This document shows, piece by piece, positions 35,814 to 40,299 of a stretch of 40,299 nt of DNA. Both the position numbers and the translations under genes were made by a program. The stretch comes from Verrucomicrobiota bacterium. Lineage in GTDB: Bacteria; Verrucomicrobiota; Verrucomicrobiia; Verrucomicrobiales; Akkermansiaceae. Location of the stretch: the NCBI GenBank assembly GCA_004294095.1, contig RDZR01000051.1, positions 1 through 40,299 of the forward strand, read 5' to 3'. The notes below the pieces were generated by a model. That model was not told where the DNA came from and ran no database searches. It was given only the letters and a program-made list of their open reading frames with translations. Every line of letters starts with the position of its first letter. Positions within the stretch are counted from its first letter, which is position 1.

Positions 35814-38800
35814 ATGAGTGTGGAACAAAATCTTCGCGAATTATATGGAGTGGAAGAGCGTCCCGATGCCTTCGACCAAGTATCCATCACCGTCGCTTCT
35901 CCAGAAATTATCCGTTCCTGGTCAAGAGGTGAGGTGAAAAACCCAGAAACCATCAACTACCGCACATTTAAACCTGAAAAAGGCGGCCTGTTCTGCGAGC
36001 GCATCTTCGGACCGACTCGTGACTGGGAGTGCGCCTGCGGAAAATACAAGCGCATCAAGCACAAAGGTGTGATCTGTGATCGCTGCGGTGTGGAAGTGAC
36101 GCTCAGCCGCGTGCGCCGCGAGCGCATGGGCCACATCGAGCTGGCGGTGCCGGTTTCCCACATTTGGTTTTACAAGTGCATGCCATCGCGCATCGGCTTG
36201 ATGTTGGACATGAGTGCGCGCCAATTGGAGCGCATCATTTACTACGAAGACTACGTGGTGACCGAGCCGGGAAATACCGCGCTTCAGTTAGGCCAATTGC
36301 TCACGGAAAATGAATTGCGTGACGCGGAAGATACCTATGGTGATGGAACATTCCAAGCCAGCATGGGTGCTGCCGCCATTCAAGAATTGCTGCGCCAAAT
36401 TGATCTGCCATCGTTGGTTGTTGTGTTGGAGGAAGAACTCGGCACGACTCGCTCGAAGCAAAATAAGAAAAAACTCTCCAAGCGCCTCAAAATCACCCAA
36501 GGATTTTTACAATCCAAAACCCGTCCCGAGTGGATGGTGCAAACGGTGCTGCCAGTGATTCCGCCGGACTTGCGTCCGTTGGTGCCGCTGGAAGGTGGCC
36601 GCTTTGCGACTTCGGACCTCAATGACCTCTATCGCCGAGTGATCAACCGCAACAACCGCCTCAAGAATTTGTTGTTGTTGAAAACTCCGGAAGTCATCAT
36701 CCGCAATGAAAAGCGCATGCTGCAAGAAGCAGTCGATGCGTTATTCGACAACGGCCGCCACGGCCGCGCGGTGACGGGTGCTGGCAATCGCCCGCTCAAA
36801 TCGCTATCGGACATGTTGAAGGGCAAGGGCGGACGTTTCCGTCAGAATTTGCTCGGAAAACGCGTCGATTACTCGGGCCGTTCCGTGATCGTGATCGGTC
36901 CGGATTTGAAGCTTGGCCAGTGCGGATTGCCGAAGAAAATGGCACTCACCTTGTTTGAGCCATTCATCATTCGCCGTCTCAAAGAGCTCAATTTCTGCCA
37001 CACAGTGCGCTCGGCCAAGAAGATGATCGATCGCAAAACGACGGAAGTTTGGGACATTCTCGCTGAGGTGACCAAAGGCCACCCGATCTTACTCAACCGC
37101 GCGCCGACGCTTCACCGCCTCTCGATCCAAGCCTTCGAACCGAAGCTGATCGAGGGTGAGGCCATTCGCGTCCATCCACTCGTTTGCACCGCCTACAATG
37201 CGGACTTCGATGGTGACCAAATGGCCGTTCACGTCCCACTTTCGGTGGAGGCTCAGATGGAGTGCCGCCAGTTGATGCTCGCTCCTAACAATATTTTCTC
37301 ACCTGCATCTGGCCGCCCGATCACGGTGCCGACGCAGGATATTATTTTGGGAACTTACTATCTGACGTGGTCTGGCGTTCGCACGCTCAAGGATCGTGAG
37401 AAGCAAGAACATTTGCCGTTGTTTGAAAATTCCTCGGAAGTGGAATTCGCCATTGCCAGCCGCAAGATCGATTACCACCAGTGGATCCGCATCCGCAACC
37501 CCGATTTCGGCAAGGACACCGTCTTTGGTTACAAGGGCGAGGAAATAAGCGCGAAAGATGCCAAAGAGCTTTCTCCGTTGGAAATTGCATTGCGCCGTGG
37601 CCGCATCATTGAAACTACGCCAGGCCGTGTGCGCTTTAATGAAATTTGGCCCGAAGGTGTTGGTTTCATCAATAACAACGTCGGCAAAAAGCAAATTGGC
37701 GATATCATTTGGCGCTGCTACCAAGTCTCCGGAAAACGCAAAACCGTTGAAGTGTTAGATCGCTTGAAGACTCTTGGATTTGCCGAAGCAACGCGCTCTG
37801 GCACCTCGATCGGAATCGTCGATATGGTGATTCCTGAAGAGAAAAAAGAAGTCATCGCTAAGGCCTACGAAGAAGTGGACAAAGTGACCAAGCAATACCG
37901 CAACGGTGTGATCACCGATGGCGAGCGCTACCAGAAAGTGGTGGATGTTTGGACCCAAGCCACGGACACGATTGCCAACGCGCTCTATCGTAAAATCGAG
38001 CACAACGAGGGCAAGAAAAAGGCATCGCCACTCTTCATGATGGTCGATTCCGGCGCTCGTGGTAACAAATCGCAAATCAAGCAGCTCGGAGGCATGCGCG
38101 GTCTGATGGCCCGTCCTTCCGGTGAAATTATTGAGCGTCCGATTATTTCCAATTTCCGCGAAGGTCTCTCGGTGTTGGAATACTTCATCTCCACCCACGG
38201 AGCACGTAAAGGTCTCTCCGATACCGCTCTCAAAACGGCGGACTCGGGTTACATGACCCGCAAGTTGGTCGATGTCGCCCAAGACGTGATCGTCTTTGAG
38301 CAAGATTGTGGAACCGTCAATGGCATCACCGTCACGGCAATCTATGATGGCGACGAGGAAGTGGCGACACTTTCCACCCGCATTTACGGCCGCGTTTCAT
38401 GCGAACAAATCAAAGACCCCGTCACCGGCGAAATCATCGTCGAGGTGGATGATGTGATCAACGAAATCCAAGCCAACGCAATCGAACGCATCGGCGTGCT
38501 GAAGCTCAAAATCCGCTCGGTCCTCACCTGTGAGTCAGAGCGCGGTTGCTGCGCAAATTGCTACGGCCTGAATTTGGCGACTGGCCTACCGGTTAAAATC
38601 GGGGAAGCCGTCGGCATCATCGCCGCGCAATCCATCGGTGAGCCTGGCACGCAGTTGACCATGCGCACCTTCCACGTCGGCGGGGTGGCTGCGGCCACTT
38701 TCAAACAGCCGATGATCAAGGTGAAAAACGCTGGCCGTCTGGTCTATAAAGACATCCGCACCGTGCAAGATGCCGATGGAAACTGGGTGGTGCTCAACAA

Positions 38801-40025
38801 AAATGGCAACATTTCGATCCGCGACAAAGCCGGACTTGAATTGGAAAGCCACGTAATCGTGATCGGCTCGGTCATCTCCGTGAAAGACGGCGATGAAGTG
38901 AAAAAAGGCGATACCGTCGTGACTTGGGATCCTTACAACGTGCCAATTCTCACCGAGAAACATGGCAGGGTAGAATTCCGCGACATGATTTCCGGCATCA
39001 CCGTGGCCAATGAAACGGATAAGGAAACTGGCAAAAAAGGCATGGTCGTCACCGAGCACAAAGAAGATCTCCACCCACAAGTGGTCATCTTCGATGAGAA
39101 GACCAAAGAGGTCAAAGCCAGCTACTCCATTCCGGTCGGCGCTCACCTTTCCGTCAAGGAAGGGCAATCCGTCACCGCCGGCACACAGATCGCGAAAACT
39201 CCGCGCAAAGTGGCTCGCACCAAAGACATCACGGGTGGTCTGCCACGCGTGGCTGAACTCTTTGAAGCACGTAAACCAAAAGATTCCTGCGTCATCGCTA
39301 AGATTGATGGCGTGGTCTCCTTCGGCAACAACGTGCGCGGCAAGAAAAAAGTCGTCATCACCGATCCAGAAACTGGCGAGCAAATCGATCACTTAGTGCC
39401 CATGGGCCGCCACATCGTCATCGCTGATGGGGATCATGTGAAGCGTGGTGATCAAATCACCGAAGGGCCTGTCTCTCCGGAAGATTTGCTCGAAGCCTGC
39501 GGTGCTCAGCAACTCCAAGAACACTTGGTCAACGAAGTGCAATCCGTTTACCGCGTGCAAGGCGTGGAAATTAACGACAAGCACATCGAAGTCATTGTCC
39601 GGCAAATGCTGCGCAAGGTGAAAATTACCGATCCTGGCGATGCCGATCAATTCCTCTGGGGTGATCAAGTCGATCGCACCACCTTCAAGCGTGCGAATAG
39701 CGCACTCGTCGCCAACGGCGGCAAGCCTGCTGAAGGTGAGCCGATTCTGTTAGGAATCACCAAAGCATCATTGGAGACGGATTCGTTCATCTCTGCTGCC
39801 TCCTTCCAAGACACCACTCGCGTGCTCACGGAAGCGGCAACTTTGGGCCGAGTTGATTACCTTAGCGGCTTCAAAGAAAACGTGATCATGGGCCACTTGA
39901 TTCCGGCCGGCACTGGATTCCACAGCCACCGCGATGTGGAGTTTGAATTCACCGTCGAGGAGCCAGAACCGCTGCCACCCGTCGTTGAAGAACCGATCGA
40001 AGAAGAAGATACCGCCACTGCGTGA
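35814..40025 (+). CDS. rpoC: RNA polymerase beta-prime subunit
   Basis: A 1403-residue catalytic subunit. The N-terminal zinc ribbon (CACGKYKR, then CDRCG) comes first. The active-site loop [12 protein letters not shown] follows, with its magnesium-binding Asp residues at 464, 466 and 468. The bridge helix and trigger loop region comes later ([20 protein letters not shown]), then a second Cys cluster ([14 protein letters not shown]), [16 protein letters not shown], and several SBHM-type repeats. It ends in an acidic tail ([14 protein letters not shown]). A TCTAACA heptamer ends on the A of its ATG. A strong terminator follows 20 bp after the stop. Confidence 0.98.
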   Translation: MSVEQNLRELYGVEERPDAFDQVSITVASPEIIRSWSRGEVKNPETINYRTFKPEKGGLFCERIFGPTRDWECACGKYKRIKHKGVICDRCGVEVTLSRVRRERMGHIELAVPVSHIWFYKCMPSRIGLMLDMSARQLERIIYYEDYVVTEPGNTALQLGQLLTENELRDAEDTYGDGTFQASMGAAAIQELLRQIDLPSLVVVLEEELGTTRSKQNKKKLSKRLKITQGFLQSKTRPEWMVQTVLPVIPPDLRPLVPLEGGRFATSDLNDLYRRVINRNNRLKNLLLLKTPEVIIRNEKRMLQEAVDALFDNGRHGRAVTGAGNRPLKSLSDMLKGKGGRFRQNLLGKRVDYSGRSVIVIGPDLKLGQCGLPKKMALTLFEPFIIRRLKELNFCHTVRSAKKMIDRKTTEVWDILAEVTKGHPILLNRAPTLHRLSIQAFEPKLIEGEAIRVHPLVCTAYNADFDGDQMAVHVPLSVEAQMECRQLMLAPNNIFSPASGRPITVPTQDIILGTYYLTWSGVRTLKDREKQEHLPLFENSSEVEFAIASRKIDYHQWIRIRNPDFGKDTVFGYKGEEISAKDAKELSPLEIALRRGRIIETTPGRVRFNEIWPEGVGFINNNVGKKQIGDIIWRCYQVSGKRKTVEVLDRLKTLGFAEATRSGTSIGIVDMVIPEEKKEVIAKAYEEVDKVTKQYRNGVITDGERYQKVVDVWTQATDTIANALYRKIEHNEGKKKASPLFMMVDSGARGNKSQIKQLGGMRGLMARPSGEIIERPIISNFREGLSVLEYFISTHGARKGLSDTALKTADSGYMTRKLVDVAQDVIVFEQDCGTVNGITVTAIYDGDEEVATLSTRIYGRVSCEQIKDPVTGEIIVEVDDVINEIQANAIERIGVLKLKIRSVLTCESERGCCANCYGLNLATGLPVKIGEAVGIIAAQSIGEPGTQLTMRTFHVGGVAAATFKQPMIKVKNAGRLVYKDIRTVQDADGNWVVLNKNGNISIRDKAGLELESHVIVIGSVISVKDGDEVKKGDTVVTWDPYNVPILTEKHGRVEFRDMISGITVANETDKETGKKGMVVTEHKEDLHPQVVIFDEKTKEVKASYSIPVGAHLSVKEGQSVTAGTQIAKTPRKVARTKDITGGLPRVAELFEARKPKDSCVIAKIDGVVSFGNNVRGKKKVVITDPETGEQIDHLVPMGRHIVIADGDHVKRGDQITEGPVSPEDLLEACGAQQLQEHLVNEVQSVYRVQGVEINDKHIEVIVRQMLRKVKITDPGDADQFLWGDQVDRTTFKRANSALVANGGKPAEGEPILLGITKASLETDSFISAASFQDTTRVLTEAATLGRVDYLSGFKENVIMGHLIPAGTGFHSHRDVEFEFTVEEPEPLPPVVEEPIEEEDTATA

Positions 40026-40030
40026 TCGTC

Positions 40031-40045
40031 TGTTAGAGTCTAACA
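40031..40045. repeat. perfect inverted pair of the TGTTAGA heptamer at the rpoC terminator
   Basis: TGTTAGA-G-TCTAACA forms a perfect palindrome around one base, directly before the terminator stem. Both heptamers are copies of the motif over-represented throughout the window. Confidence 0.85.
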
Positions 40046-40081
40046 AAAACCCCAACGTGCCATCGCGCGTTGGGGTTTTTT
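40045..40081 (+). terminator. intrinsic terminator of the rpoBC operon
   Basis: AAAACCCCAACG (40046..40057) pairs with CGTTGGGGTTTT (40068..40079) around ten bases and is followed by a T-run. It probably ends the whole secE-to-rpoC transcript. The following 180 bp (40082..40260) hold no recognisable feature. Confidence 0.93.
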
Positions 40082-40260
40082 GTTGAGCGGGGCATCTGCC
40101 CGCCGTGACTTTTTTCCCTGCAAAGGAGGCAATTTTTATCAGCAGCTTGGCAAATCTGCGATGCAGCTCTTCGGAGAAATCAAGACAACTATCTCAATTT
40201 AACCTAAAGAGGAAAATGAAAGTATCGCCAGAGCGCGGTAAGTGAAGTAAATTCAAAGTC

Positions 40261-40299
40261 ATGGAAGCTCCGGTAACCGTGATTTCTGCTAACCCTGCG
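40261..40299 (+). CDS. possible start of the next gene, cut by the window end
   Basis: An ATG at 40261 opens a frame MEAPVTVISANPA that runs to the window edge without a stop. Thirteen codons are too few to identify anything. No ribosome binding site is clear. Confidence 0.2.
   Translation, partial: MEAPVTVISANPA

Noticed and set aside
38586-39392. 268-aa minus-strand frame
   Set aside because: Antisense to rpoC. His/Phe/Asp-rich composition is typical of reverse-frame reading of a codon-biased gene.

Overview
The window looks like a chromosomal segment of a Verrucomicrobiota bacterium. Three things support this: a Verru_Chthon-type cassette of four pilin-like genes (19475..24636), a secreted protein with a PEP-CTERM sorting tail (11763..12902), and a long secreted nuclease ending in the C-terminal domain common in this phylum. 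No rRNA genes, insertion sequences or CRISPR arrays were seen.

Region 1 (1..11600) is accessory DNA. It holds a partial SNF2-family helicase, an internally deleted remnant of a TOTE-type primase-helicase, a GNAT acetyltransferase between two attC-like imperfect hairpins, and an operon of a NikR-like regulator with two urea-carboxylase-associated (carboxyguanidine deiminase-type) subunits. An unknown lipoprotein, a tandem pair of superfamily 1 helicases and a decayed exported transglutaminase-like gene follow. Two broken genes and four helicase genes within 11 kb suggest past gene flux and possibly a defence or DNA-maintenance role.

Region 2 (11763..26402) holds the PEP-CTERM protein, the large secreted endonuclease/exonuclease/phosphatase-family protein, cdsA and dxr (overlapping by 4 bp), and an exported redoxin. 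The minus-strand Verru_Chthon cassette follows, with four prepilin-like proteins in the order GspH-, GspI-, GspJ- and GspK-like plus an overlapping fifth exported protein. A consensus sigma-54 promoter lies just upstream of the cassette. An AsmA-like membrane protein lies behind it.

Region 3 (26640..40081) is the core translation and transcription block: promoter and hairpin leader, tRNA-Thr, tuf, tRNA-Trp, secE, nusG, rplK, rplA, rplJ, rplL, rpoB, rpoC and a strong terminator. Several intergenic hairpins in this block look like attenuators or processing sites.

Across the window the heptamer TGTTAGA (or TCTAACA) occurs at least 29 times by eye, against about 5 expected for an unbiased heptamer. 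It is read in different codon phases and sits directly before both of the strongest terminators, once as a perfect inverted repeat. It behaves like a DNA-level signal, such as an uptake or chromosome-organising sequence, and is the most unexpected pattern here.
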